From NCBI GenBank assembly GCA_963785765.1, contig CAWAWM010000004.1, forward strand, positions 744,001 through 808,000: a stretch of 64,000 nucleotides of DNA. The letters run 5' to 3'. Of the stretch, positions 33,508 to 41,810 are shown one piece after another. The notes under the pieces were generated by a model, which searched no databases, had not been told where the DNA came from, and saw only the letters and a list, made by a program, of their open reading frames with translations. This stretch comes from DATBGO01 sp963785765. GTDB lineage: Bacteria > Actinomycetota > Actinomycetes > Streptosporangiales > Streptosporangiaceae. The position numbers and the translations under genes are program-made. Position 1 is the first letter of the stretch, and each line of letters opens with the position of its first letter.

Positions 33508-33954
33508 ATGGAACCCAGTGCCACAGATACCTGGCCCGTGGACAGCATCGGCTTGCTAGCGGCTGATGGCGGCTCCCGCGGTACCGCGGGATCGGGCGGC
33601 GGTCAGGTCCTGTTCGATGACGGAACACTGCGGATCACCCGGGCCGGTGGGCAGCCATGGCTGGTGATCGCCGGCGAGATCGACGAGGCCGGCTATGCGG
33701 GCCTGCTGAGGGCGATATGTGAGGTCAGCGGCGGGCCCGGCGACATTCATATCGATCTGGCCGGGGTGCAGTACTTCGATCTCGCCGGCCTGCGGGCCTT
33801 CGTCCTGCTCAGTGAGGCCAGCGCCGGCCGTCCTGGTCCCGGTGGCCGGTGCGTGCTCTTGCATCAGATCCCTGCGCCCATGAAGACCACCCTGGAGATT
33901 CTTGGCTGGGATTGCGTCCCCGACCTGGTCATCGCGAGCACCAGGGCCCCGTAG
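33508..33954 (+). CDS. STAS-domain protein
   Basis: A 148-residue protein with one STAS domain at about residues 35-140 (VIAGEIDEAGYAGLLRAI, then IDLAGVQYFDLAGLRAFVLL). In anti-sigma-factor antagonists the second motif reads D-S-S/D-S-A and is phosphorylated on Ser; here it reads FDLAGL, so the phosphorylatable Ser is absent. It may be an unregulated antagonist or a ligand-binding STAS protein. ATG at 33508 is preferred over GTG at 33505 because AGGAG is then 6 nt away. Confidence 0.82.
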   Translation: MEPSATDTWPVDSIGLLAADGGSRGTAGSGGGQVLFDDGTLRITRAGGQPWLVIAGEIDEAGYAGLLRAICEVSGGPGDIHIDLAGVQYFDLAGLRAFVLLSEASAGRPGPGGRCVLLHQIPAPMKTTLEILGWDCVPDLVIASTRAP

Positions 33955-33969
33955 CTCAGGGAGCCCTCG

Positions 33970-34248
33970 CTACCAGGGCGCTCGGTGAATCTCCGCGCCG
34001 GCCACCGCCAGGGCTGCTTTCGCTTCCCGGTAGTGATGGTTGCAGAGCAGGAGATCGACCGGCGCGGCCCGGCCCGGCCGCGCCTGGAGGACGGCCACCG
34101 TGGTCGGCTTGGCCGAGCAGCAGCAGGCGCGCTCGGCGGCGATCAGGGTCTTGATCCACTTTTCCGGATCGGCGGGCGCCTGCGGCTGGTTCCGCACGGC
34201 GCCAGATGACGTGGCGTGTCGGGTGAGGGCTGAGTATCCGGGAAACAT
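33970..34248 (-). CDS. Small Cys-rich actinobacterial protein (DUF7455-like)
   Basis: A 92-residue protein. The C-terminal half (AERACCCSAKPTTVAVLQ, then PVDLLLCNHHYREAKAAL) resembles the small actinobacterial DUF7455-type zinc-ribbon-like proteins, which have paired cysteines followed by a CxHH-type motif. The N-terminal 30 residues are less convincing and the true start may lie further in. A nearly perfect DosR-like box (GGGCCTAAAGCCCC) lies 59 bp upstream. Convergent with the STAS gene (15 bp between stops). Function unknown. Confidence 0.65.
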   Translation of the reverse strand: MFPGYSALTRHATSSGAVRNQPQAPADPEKWIKTLIAAERACCCSAKPTTVAVLQARPGRAAPVDLLLCNHHYREAKAALAVAGAEIHRAPW

Positions 34249-34283
34249 AGCCCCAGGGTCACATCCGCGCGGGTACCGCCGGT

Positions 34284-34320
34284 AGGGACATTCCTCGCTG
34301 GCTGGCGGGCCTAAAGCCCC
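34284..34320. promoter_or_regulatory. DosR-like boxes upstream of the small Cys-rich gene
   Basis: GGGCCTAAAGCCCC (34307-34320) is near perfect; GGGACATTCCTCGC (34284-34297), 23 bp away, is weak. Confidence 0.55.
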
Positions 34321-34344
34321 GCCCTGAGATGCCCGTGGTCCCGG

Positions 34345-35343
34345 TCACATCGACAGCACGGCGGCGCCGGTCACCCGGTCGGCGGCCAGATCGGTGAGCG
34401 CCTGGTCCGCCTGGCTGAACTGGTACGGGGTGACGGTGACCTTCAGCTTCAGTTGCTGCGCGAGGCGGAGGAACTCATCGGCGTCGCCGCGGGTGTTCGC
34501 GGTCACGCTGCGCAATGTCCGTTCCTGGAAGAGGTCCTCGTCATAGTTCAGCGCCGGAATGTCGCTGAGATGGATACCGGCTATCGCCAGGGTGCCGCCG
34601 CGATCCAGGGCAGCCAGCGCGGGCGGCACGATGTCGCCCACGGGCGCGAAGATGATCCCCGAGTCGAGCGGTTCAGGGGACGGATCGTAGGAGTCCTGAG
34701 CCGACGCGGCGCCGAGTTCCAGAGCGAGCTCGCGGGCGGCTGCGGCGCGCGTGAAGACGTGCACGGTGGCACCCTGAGCCAGCGCGATCTGCGCGGTCAG
34801 GTGCGCCGAGCCGCCGAAGCCGTAGAGGCCGAGCCGGCCGCCCGGGGGAAGCTCGGCCCGGCGGAACGCGCGGTACCCGATGATCCCGGCGCAGAGCAGC
34901 GGGGCCAGCTCGGCGTCGCTGAACCCGGCGGGCAGCGGGTGCACATAGGCGTCCGCGGCCACCAGGTACTCCGCGTAGCCACCATTGAGGTCCCAGCCGG
35001 TGTAGACCGAGCGCGGGCAGAGGTTCTCCTGGCCGCGACGGCAGTACCGGCAGGCGCCGTCGGTTCCGGCCAGCCACGCGACCCCGACCCGGTCACCGGT
35101 TCCGAACCGCACCACGCCGGGCCCGGTCGCTTCCACCACTCCGACGACCTCATGGCCTGGGGTGACGTCAGGCGCCTTGGGATCGAGGTCGCCCTCGGCC
35201 AGATGCAGGTCGGTCCGGCAGACACCGCAGCAGATCACCCTGATCAGCAGCTGGCCGTCACCAGGCTCCGGTCTCGGGCGCTCGGTCAGCCGCACCGGGC
35301 CTGAGGCCATCGGCCCCGGCTGATGGACCACCCACGCCCGCAT
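34345..35343 (-). CDS. Zinc-dependent alcohol dehydrogenase (AdhA-like)
   Basis: A 332-residue medium-chain dehydrogenase. The catalytic zinc site is present (CCGVCRTDLHLAEG, TPGHEVVG) and the NAD(P) loop reads LYGFGGSAHLTAQIA. The structural-zinc loop reads TDGACRYCRRGQENLC, so the first of the four usual cysteines is Asp, which may still bind zinc. The sequence resembles actinobacterial AdhA-type enzymes that reduce aldehydes to alcohols, a plausible fermentation step under hypoxia. Substrate not determinable. Confidence 0.88.
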   Translation of the reverse strand: MRAWVVHQPGPMASGPVRLTERPRPEPGDGQLLIRVICCGVCRTDLHLAEGDLDPKAPDVTPGHEVVGVVEATGPGVVRFGTGDRVGVAWLAGTDGACRYCRRGQENLCPRSVYTGWDLNGGYAEYLVAADAYVHPLPAGFSDAELAPLLCAGIIGYRAFRRAELPPGGRLGLYGFGGSAHLTAQIALAQGATVHVFTRAAAARELALELGAASAQDSYDPSPEPLDSGIIFAPVGDIVPPALAALDRGGTLAIAGIHLSDIPALNYDEDLFQERTLRSVTANTRGDADEFLRLAQQLKLKVTVTPYQFSQADQALTDLAADRVTGAAVLSM

Positions 35344-35411
35344 GCGATCAGGTTACGCCCGGGCACCCGGCCGGCCGGGGCTGACCCGCACCGGGCTGGC
35401 ACGCTACTGCC

Positions 35412-36071
35412 ATGGGTAACCCAGCGGACTGGCGTGAGCTCGCCGACCTTCCCTTCGCCAGCGTCCTCGCGCCCGGCCAGGATCCGCTGGCCCCGGACGG
35501 CGAATATGACGGCGTGCATTTCGATCAGGTCAGCTTCGATGAGCCGCAGGCGGCATCGAGCAGGTTCATCGAATGCGCCTTCACCGCAGTGTCCATCCAG
35601 GGCGGGCGGCTGACGCGGGCCAGGTTCAGCGACGTGTGGCTGCGAGATGTGCGGCTGATCACCACGGGACTGGCCCAGACCGAGTGGGCGGATGTGACCG
35701 TCGCCGGGAGCCTGGCCGCTGGTGTGGAAGCGTATGGCGCACGACTGCGCCGGGTTACCTTTCGCGGCTGCAAGCTCGACTCAGTGAATTTCCGCGACGC
35801 CGTGCTCACCGAGGTGACCTTCGAGCATTGCGAGCTGAGCGATGTGGATTTCAGGGGCGCGACGCTGACCAGGGCGGCATTCCCGGATTCCCGGCTGAGC
35901 AGGACGGACTTCAGCCGGGCGCAGCTGGCCACGACCGATCTGCGCGGCGCTGACCTCGGCATCATCATCGGTCCCGACTCGCTGCGCGGCGCCGTGGTCA
36001 GCACCGCCCAGCTCGGGTTCCTGGCCCCGCTGCTGGCGCAGACCATGGGCATCACGGTCAGCGACGACTAG
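35412..36071 (+). CDS. Pentapeptide repeat protein
   Basis: A 219-residue protein made largely of A(D/N)LXX-type pentapeptide repeats from about residue 45 to 195 (for example VDFRGATLTRAAFPDSRLSR and TDLRGADLG), expected to fold as a right-handed quadrilateral beta helix. Such proteins can mimic DNA and protect gyrase, but most are of unknown role. No transmembrane segment or signal peptide is seen. It is divergent from the alcohol dehydrogenase gene (about 70 bp) and convergent with the following Usp gene. Confidence 0.88.
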   Translation: MGNPADWRELADLPFASVLAPGQDPLAPDGEYDGVHFDQVSFDEPQAASSRFIECAFTAVSIQGGRLTRARFSDVWLRDVRLITTGLAQTEWADVTVAGSLAAGVEAYGARLRRVTFRGCKLDSVNFRDAVLTEVTFEHCELSDVDFRGATLTRAAFPDSRLSRTDFSRAQLATTDLRGADLGIIIGPDSLRGAVVSTAQLGFLAPLLAQTMGITVSDD

Positions 36072-36102
36072 CCGGTCGCCGGCCGGGCCCGCCGTCGGCT
36101 GG

Positions 36103-36591
36103 CTAACTCGTCGCCGCCGCGGTGGCGGCCTGATCGGGGACTTCGGCGACGTGTGCCTGCCTGGGCACGATCAGGACCGGCCGGGCGGCCAGGTGCATCA
36201 GCCGGTGCGAGACGCTGCCGAAGGGCAGATGCGGCATGTCAGTTCGCCCGCTGGAACCGAGCACGATCATTCGCGCATCGTATTCGTCGCCTACCGCCAG
36301 GATCTTCCTCGCGATGTGCCCGAAATCGGCCTCACGGATGGTTCCTTCCGCGGTGATGCCGACCGATCGCAGATCGGCGACAATCTCGGCGACCAGGCTC
36401 TCGCCCTGGCCTTCCGCGCAATCCACTTGCAGCCGGCCGAACCTGCCGACGGCAAATTCGTGCACATGCACCACAATGACCTGATCGCCAGTATCACGGC
36501 TCAGCTCGCGTGCCATCGCGACGGCCGCGGCGACGTGGCTCTCGGGGACATGCCGCGCCGCGTCCACAGCCAGCAGGATTGTCTTGCTCAT
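36103..36591 (-). CDS. Universal stress protein (UspA family)
   Basis: A 162-residue Usp domain (TILLAVDAARHVPESHVAAA). The nucleotide loop GSSGRTDMPHLPFGSVS keeps G-x2-G-x9-G-S. The first strand reads LAVDAA rather than GVDGS, so this is a divergent member. The start was set at MSKTILLAV because GGGGAGGGG lies directly upstream. A perfect DosR-like dyad (36679-36692) is about 90 bp upstream. Confidence 0.88.
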   Translation of the reverse strand: MSKTILLAVDAARHVPESHVAAAVAMARELSRDTGDQVIVVHVHEFAVGRFGRLQVDCAEGQGESLVAEIVADLRSVGITAEGTIREADFGHIARKILAVGDEYDARMIVLGSSGRTDMPHLPFGSVSHRLMHLAARPVLIVPRQAHVAEVPDQAATAAATS

Positions 36592-36678
36592 GACCCCTCC
36601 CCAGGGTTTATTCGCCACCGCTCGAGAACCACTTCAGATGGCAATTGGGACATTAGCCGCCGGGTCAGGCCGACGGTA

Positions 36679-36692
36679 GGGACCAAGGTCCA
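36679..36692. promoter_or_regulatory. DosR-like box upstream of usp
   Basis: GGGACCAAGGTCCA, 13 bases of perfect dyad, 88 bp before the start at 36591. Confidence 0.65.
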
Positions 36693-36710
36693 GATGTTCA
36701 GCGCCAGGCC

Positions 36711-36746
36711 TGCACCGTGCCCGGGCCGAAGTCCGGGCACGATGCA
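36711..36746 (-). terminator. Terminator of the cytochrome b gene
   Basis: TGCACCGTGCCCGG / CCGGGCACGATGCA, 14-bp stem with one mismatch and an 8-nt loop, just past the stop at 36766. Confidence 0.75.
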
Positions 36747-36765
36747 GGCGCTCGTGGCGCAGCCG

Positions 36766-38673
36766 CTACTGCGGTCGGCCTGAACCAGTCGCGGTGCCAA
36801 CCGGTCCAGCACTGCCGACCGGTCCAGGGGTCTCGGCGGTATCGGCGGGCTGCTTCGGCCGCCGGTTCCACGACCGCCAGATCAGCCGGTGCACCGGGAT
36901 CACCTCAGGCACGTCGCGCAGTCCGGGGATGAAGGGGATGGCCAGCAGCAGCACAGTGGCCAGGCCAGTCAGGTAGACGGCCCAGATGTCGACACTGGCC
37001 GAACTGCTGAACGGCTTCACGTGGTACCAGAGCTGGAAGAGCCACAGCCAGGGCTGGCCCGGGTAGCTGCCGGTCTCGTTCATGACGCCCCACGTATCAC
37101 CGGTGAGGTTCATGTTCGCCGCTTTGGTGTTGTAGTAGCCGCCGTCCGCGATGAACAGCAGCGGCTTGGTGAAGTCGGTGCCGTAGAACTGCCGTTGCGC
37201 CAGCAGGTCCGAGTCGAGCGCTCCGCTCTTGGCCATGGCCAGCTCGGCGGCCATCATCACCGGAACCGGCCCCGCGGCGGGCAGGGTCAGGTTCCCGTTG
37301 TTGAAGGGCACCCGGTGCGCGCCCGCGGCCGTCGCCGTGTCATAAGCGGTCGCCCACTTCACCTGCTGGGCCGGCGATGCGCTGTTGTATTTGCTGAGCG
37401 CGGCGGCCAGCGCCGGGTCTGTTGCGGTGAGCTTGGACAGCGGGCTGAGCACGAAATCCTTCGCGGCGTTCACCGGCTGGGTCACGCCGAACAGCTTCTG
37501 CCAGTTGATCGGACCGACCTGCTGCACCGCGCCGGACTGGTTGTTGTAAGGCGGCCCGTAGCTGGCGGCTCCGCCGGTCCCGTCCAGTTCGGTGGCCGCA
37601 GTGTTGACAAAGCCGACCGGATCGACCCTGGCCCAGGTCTGCACGCTGACCGGAGGCACGTCGGGCGAGGAGAGTATGGCGGCCATCAGCACCACGAGGA
37701 AGGTGGTGATCAGCACCGCGATCGTGCCCTCCTTCAGGATGTCGTACCTGCGGTTCGGACCCCGCCAGGGGCCCGCGTCCGCGGCGGCCGCGGCCTTGCG
37801 GGCGGTGCGGTCCCGCCAGGACACCCGCTTGACCGGCAGCGGGTGGCTGACGCCCCGCACCCGGACCAGCAGAATGTGCGCCCCGATGAGCGCGACCAGG
37901 ACGATCGGAAGGAGCACCACGTGCCACAGCAACATCTGGCCGAAGTTCAGCACGTTGAAGAAGGCGCCGACGCCGACCGCGTTGAGCGCGTCCTTGCCGT
38001 TGGTAGCGATCCACTGCGAGTCGAAGTTCTGCTGAGAGAGGTATCCGGTGAAGCACTCCACGATCGACGCCAGGAACGCGATCACCCCGGTGATCCACGT
38101 CATGGCCCGGCGGCCGCGCCACGCGGCCATCCAGAACTTGCCCCACAGGTGGATGACCAGCAGGGCCATGAACAGCTCGACGCTCCACAGGTGCAGGCTG
38201 TTGAAGAAGTGGCCGACCCCGTTGTAGTGCCACCAGTCGGGGCCGCCGAGCGCGATGGCGAACCCGGACACAATAGCGACGCCGAATGCGGCGAGCGACC
38301 CGACGCCGAAGATGTACACCCAGGACGCCACATAAGCCGGCTGCCGGTCAGGCAGCAGCTTGTCGGGGGGCAGCGTGCGCACCGCGCGCCGCCGGACCCG
38401 CGAGGTCCACATCCGCGCCGTACCGTCGTCAGGGACGGCCGTGGCGCCCGCCACGGCCGTATCGTCCTCCGCTGCTAGTGCAGCGGCATCGGGCGCCTCT
38501 TCCCGGTGGCCCCTCGGGAAAGGTAGCAGCAGCGCAGCGCCAAAAATCACTACCATTACGACGATAAGCACCAGGTTCGCGGCAGACGCATAAAAAATGG
38601 ACCAGTGCAGGTAGCTACCAGGCTGGTTCAGGTTGATAGCAACAGGACCGGCGGCCATCGTATGGACGCTCAT
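36766..38673 (-). CDS. Orphan b6-like cytochrome b with large C-terminal extension
   Basis: A 635-residue membrane protein. An N-terminal helix (about 20-50) is followed by a cytochrome b core. The two heme-ligating His pairs lie in HLWSVELFMALLVIHLWGKF (14 residues apart) and WHVVLLPIVLVALIGAHILL (15 apart), which is cytochrome b6 spacing. After the fourth core helix comes an extracytoplasmic domain of about 220 residues and a final helix near the C-terminus. No Rieske, cytochrome c or b-IV gene is adjacent, so this is not an ordinary bc complex. It may be a quinone-linked electron carrier for anaerobic or low-oxygen use. Start set at MSVHTMAAG for GAGGAG spacing. Three DosR-like boxes lie upstream. 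Confidence 0.82.
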   Translation of the reverse strand: MSVHTMAAGPVAINLNQPGSYLHWSIFYASAANLVLIVVMVVIFGAALLLPFPRGHREEAPDAAALAAEDDTAVAGATAVPDDGTARMWTSRVRRRAVRTLPPDKLLPDRQPAYVASWVYIFGVGSLAAFGVAIVSGFAIALGGPDWWHYNGVGHFFNSLHLWSVELFMALLVIHLWGKFWMAAWRGRRAMTWITGVIAFLASIVECFTGYLSQQNFDSQWIATNGKDALNAVGVGAFFNVLNFGQMLLWHVVLLPIVLVALIGAHILLVRVRGVSHPLPVKRVSWRDRTARKAAAAADAGPWRGPNRRYDILKEGTIAVLITTFLVVLMAAILSSPDVPPVSVQTWARVDPVGFVNTAATELDGTGGAASYGPPYNNQSGAVQQVGPINWQKLFGVTQPVNAAKDFVLSPLSKLTATDPALAAALSKYNSASPAQQVKWATAYDTATAAGAHRVPFNNGNLTLPAAGPVPVMMAAELAMAKSGALDSDLLAQRQFYGTDFTKPLLFIADGGYYNTKAANMNLTGDTWGVMNETGSYPGQPWLWLFQLWYHVKPFSSSASVDIWAVYLTGLATVLLLAIPFIPGLRDVPEVIPVHRLIWRSWNRRPKQPADTAETPGPVGSAGPVGTATGSGRPQ

Positions 38674-38776
38674 CAGCATGCTCCTCGGTGCGGGTAATCC
38701 GCCAAGCGGAAGTTGACGAAATCGAGCATCCCGGCCACCCGGCCAGTCGAGGCAGGGATAACTGTCATCGTGATCC

Positions 38777-38790
38777 GGGCCTTTGGTCCC
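38777..38790. promoter_or_regulatory. DosR-like box upstream of cytochrome b
   Basis: GGGCCTTTGGTCCC, about 104 bp before the start at 38673. Confidence 0.65.
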
Positions 38791-39050
38791 TGGGCTGGGT
38801 CCGCCAGCACCGGCCGCAATGACCCGTCCTGCCGGGATCAGTTCTTTTCATACCCAGCTGCGCGGCTCCGGGCACCCGCCGCAGAAACCGGGCCATGGCG
38901 GCCGGTTCGCTGACGTTCGGTCCTGGCCACGGCGGGTTCCGTGGCCCGCAGGCCATCCGGTTCCCGGTCAGCACCGGCCGGTCCCTCTTTCCTGGTCCCC
39001 AGCGGCGGGCACCACCTCGTACCGTGTCACGCGCCCGCGGTCCTGACAAA

Positions 39051-39086
39051 GGGACCCAAGCCCCTACGTTTCGGGACCTTTGCCCT
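39051..39086. promoter_or_regulatory. Tandem DosR-like boxes
   Basis: GGGACCCAAGCCCC (39051-39064) and GGGACCTTTGCCCT (39073-39086), starts 22 bp apart; downstream of the terminator at 39115, so they most likely serve cytochrome b. Confidence 0.65.
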
Positions 39087-39114
39087 TAGGGATTCGAGCG
39101 CAGGCGGCGGACAT

Positions 39115-39157
39115 GCACCTGCCCCCCGCCGCTGGGTACGCGGCGGGGGGCAGGTGC
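39115..39157 (-). terminator. Terminator of the two-helix membrane gene
   Basis: A perfect 18-bp stem GCACCTGCCCCCCGCCGC with its complement and a 7-nt loop TGGGTAC, directly after the stop at 39167. Confidence 0.9.
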
Positions 39158-39166
39158 GGGTGGCCG

Positions 39167-39751
39167 TCAGGCCGTCGTCGCCGCGGCCGGCGTGGCGATC
39201 TTCGGGAAGACCTCGGCCTCGGGAGCGGTCCGGCGCAGGTGCGCCAGCCCCAGCCCGGACAGGATCAGCAGGAACGCGGCGCCAACGAAGGAGACGATCG
39301 CGCCGATCAGTGCGATCTGGCCCATCTGCCAGAATCCGTATGCGGTCAGCAGCATGCTCCGCAGCGTGGTGCCGCGGAACATCAGCTGCACCTGGGCGGC
39401 CAGGGCCGCGTTCTTGGGCTGCGCGATCGAGAGCGCTGACAGCTGTGAGTACGTCTTGCCACCACCGATGATCTTGAGGTGGTTAGCGATGAAGTGGTCA
39501 GCGTAGACCTCGGCCTGGGCACCGGTGGTCATCGGCTGTCCGGCGTACTGGTGCATGGCCGCGAACTGCGGAGCCTTGATCGCTGGGCTGTTAGCCGCGG
39601 GGAACACGATCTTCTGGGCCGCCAGCTGGTTGTGAACCTGGTTGTCGACGACGGAGTGACCCCACAGCAGCAGCCCGCCGGCGACGAGCAACACAACCGC
39701 GAGGACGAGCCCGGCCACCGTGGCGAGCGCGTCAAAGGTCTTCCTACGCAT
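39167..39751 (-). CDS. Conserved two-helix membrane protein
   Basis: A 194-residue protein with one N-terminal membrane helix (about 8-32, LATVAGLVLAVVLLVAGGLL), an extracytoplasmic segment of about 110 residues and a second helix near 145-168 (ALIGAIVSFVGAAFLLILSG). It contains QAEVYADHFIANHLKIIGGG and TYSQLSA, recurring in a group of actinobacterial proteins of unknown function that are sometimes named, without support, as LigA-like. Start at MRRKTFDALA with AGGAGG upstream. It neighbours cytochrome b on the same strand but is separated by a strong terminator. Confidence 0.78.
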   Translation of the reverse strand: MRRKTFDALATVAGLVLAVVLLVAGGLLLWGHSVVDNQVHNQLAAQKIVFPAANSPAIKAPQFAAMHQYAGQPMTTGAQAEVYADHFIANHLKIIGGGKTYSQLSALSIAQPKNAALAAQVQLMFRGTTLRSMLLTAYGFWQMGQIALIGAIVSFVGAAFLLILSGLGLAHLRRTAPEAEVFPKIATPAAATTA

Positions 39752-39911
39752 CTGAATGCCTCCTAGCTTGGCCGAGCCGACCTGGCCCGGCTCACCGCTT
39801 TCCTTACTGCGTGCGAGCATCTCGCCGACCCCCCGGTGGCCGGCAGGGCCGGCGGTCCCGCCCTCGCCGGACCTCCGTCACCGCGCCGCGGGACGATCGC
39901 GGGACCGGCCC

Positions 39912-39925
39912 GGGCCCTTGGTCCG
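39912..39925. promoter_or_regulatory. DosR-like box between membrane gene and devS
   Basis: GGGCCCTTGGTCCG. It lies 160 bp before the membrane-gene start and about 110 bp before the devS GTG, so it could autoregulate the kinase. Confidence 0.6.
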
Positions 39926-40033
39926 TTAGCCAGGCTCACGGTCTGCGGTCCGGCCTCAGCCCCGCGAATGGCTGGCCCGCAGCGGCTCACGTACGATCAG
40001 AGCGTTGCCGGAACAACTTGCAGGGAGTTGCCG

Positions 40034-41752
40034 GTGGAGGCACCAGAGGTCCGCCCGGGAGTACCGCACATGCGGCTCGACGAATTGCTCGCCGAGCTGC
40101 AAGTCCGGCTGCAGGCGGTGCTGGCCACCCGGGACCGAACGCATGCGCTGCTCGAGGCGGTCATGGCGGTCGGCGGCAACCTGGAACTTGAGATCGCGCT
40201 CCGGCAGATCGTTGAGGCAGCCGTGACCCTGGTCAACGCCAGGTACGGCGCGCTGGGCATCATCGGCGAAGGGGGCCGGCTCGCCGAGTTCGTCCCGGTT
40301 GGGCTGGATGAGGCGGAGATCGGCAAGATTCATCACTGGCCCGAGGGCCGCGGCCTGCTGGGCGAGCTGATCACCAACCCGCGCGCCCTGCGGCTGCCGG
40401 ACATCGCCGCGCACCCGCGGTCATACGGCTTCCCCGAGGGCCACCCGCCGATGCGGTCGTTCCTCGGCGTGCCGGTGCGGATCCGCGACGACGTGTACGG
40501 CAACCTCTACATGACCGAGAAGCTGGGCGGCGGTCAGTTCGACGAGGAGGACGAGGCGCTGCTGGTGGCCCTGGCCGCCGCGGCGGGCGTGGCGATCGAC
40601 AATGCCCGGCTCTATGAGGAAGCGCGCCGGCAGCAGCGCTGGCTCCGGGCCAGCGCCGAGGTGACCCAGCGGCTGTTGTCCGGGGCCGATCCCGAGGAAG
40701 TCCTGGCGCTCGTCACCCAGCGGGCCCTGGAGATCTCCGGCGCGGACCTGGTGGCGCTGGCGCTGCCGGAAAGCCACCGGCAGCACCTGGTCATCGAGCA
40801 CGCCAGCGGCGAGGGTGCGGCCGCGGCGCTCGGCCTCGTGCTGCCCGCCGCGAATTCGCTGTCTGGCCTGGTCATGGACACCGGGGAGGCCAAGACCCTG
40901 CAGGACTTCGCTGGTGACGACCGGGTCGCCGAGGTCGCGCGTCAGCACATGGGGCTCGGTCCGGCGGTGATCGTGCCGCTCGGCGCGCCAGGCAATGTCC
41001 GCGGCGTGCTGACCGCCGGGCGCCGCCGGGGCGCGATGCCGCTGGCGCCCGCCGCGGTGGACATGGTCATCACGTTCGCTGCCCAGGCCGGCATCGCCCT
41101 CGAGTTGGCCGAGCACCGCCGGGACGTCGAGCGCTTCGCGGTGTTCGAGGATCGTGACCGCATCGCCAGGGACTTGCACGACCTGGTCATCCAGCGGCTC
41201 TACGCGACCGGCATGTCGCTGGAAGGGACCGCGGCGCTGCTGACCGAGCCCGAGCCCGCAGGCCGGGTCAGCAAGGCCGTGGACGCTCTCGACGAGACGA
41301 TCAAGCAGATCCGCTCGGCGATCTTCGCGCTGCACTCCAGGAGCGAGGCCAGGCTGCCTGGCCTGCGCGCGCAGATCCTGGACATCGTGGCCGAGATGAC
41401 CCTCCCGCTGGGCTTCGCACCGTCGCTGCGGATGGCGGGCCGGTTGGACGAGCAGGTCCCCGAGGAGACCGGCGAGCATCTGCTCCGCGCCTTGCGCGAG
41501 GCGCTGTCCAACGCGGTCAGGCACGCCAGCGCGACCAGGGTCGAGGTCAGCATCGAGGCCGGCCAGGATCTTGTCCTGATCGTCACCGACAACGGCGTCG
41601 GCCTGAAACCGACCAAGCGCCGCAGCGGCCTGGCCAACCTTGAGGAACGAGCCAGAAAGCTGAACGGGACGCTGCGCGTCAGCCCCGGTCCAGGCGGCGG
41701 CACCGAACTGGAGTGGCGGGTGCCGCTGGCGAACGCCGGCCAGCCTGTTTAG
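40034..41752 (+). CDS. devS: DevS/DosT-type heme GAF sensor histidine kinase
   Basis: A 572-residue cytoplasmic kinase with two GAF domains (about 45-190 and 210-360), a HisKA_3 dimerisation domain (phosphoacceptor His382 in RDLHDLVIQRL) and a HATPase domain (REALSNAVRHA, VTDNGVGL). GAF-A contains GHPPMRSFLGVPVRIRDD and GNLYMTEK. His137 and Tyr159 fall exactly where M. tuberculosis DevS has its heme-ligating His149 and distal Tyr171, 22 residues apart, so oxygen/NO/CO sensing through heme is expected. GTG start with GGGAG upstream; the open frame is longer, but the extra 66 codons are not DevS-like. Convergent with the response regulator gene. Confidence 0.92.
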   Translation: MEAPEVRPGVPHMRLDELLAELQVRLQAVLATRDRTHALLEAVMAVGGNLELEIALRQIVEAAVTLVNARYGALGIIGEGGRLAEFVPVGLDEAEIGKIHHWPEGRGLLGELITNPRALRLPDIAAHPRSYGFPEGHPPMRSFLGVPVRIRDDVYGNLYMTEKLGGGQFDEEDEALLVALAAAAGVAIDNARLYEEARRQQRWLRASAEVTQRLLSGADPEEVLALVTQRALEISGADLVALALPESHRQHLVIEHASGEGAAAALGLVLPAANSLSGLVMDTGEAKTLQDFAGDDRVAEVARQHMGLGPAVIVPLGAPGNVRGVLTAGRRRGAMPLAPAAVDMVITFAAQAGIALELAEHRRDVERFAVFEDRDRIARDLHDLVIQRLYATGMSLEGTAALLTEPEPAGRVSKAVDALDETIKQIRSAIFALHSRSEARLPGLRAQILDIVAEMTLPLGFAPSLRMAGRLDEQVPEETGEHLLRALREALSNAVRHASATRVEVSIEAGQDLVLIVTDNGVGLKPTKRRSGLANLEERARKLNGTLRVSPGPGGGTELEWRVPLANAGQPV

Positions 41753-41765
41753 CTGATCCGGCCGC

Positions 41766-41810
41766 GAGCAGACGGCCCCCGAGCAGACGGCCCCCGAGCA
41801 GACGGCTCAG
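41766..41810. repeat. Three tandem 15-bp units between devS and devR
   Basis: GAGCAGACGGCCCCC at 41766 and 41781 and a changed third copy at 41796 that includes the devR stop codon. Confidence 0.85.

Larger units (their letters stand above)
38674..39166. other. Intergenic region upstream of cytochrome b
   Basis: A 493-bp stretch with a strong terminator for the upstream gene (39115-39157), tandem DosR-like boxes (39051-39086) and another box (38777-38790) nearer the cytochrome b start. The middle 38800-39050 shows no recognisable feature. Confidence 0.6.

Noticed and set aside
36889..38478. 529-codon plus-strand frame opposite cytochrome b
   Set aside because: Antisense artefact; the opposite strand encodes a membrane protein with conserved heme histidines.
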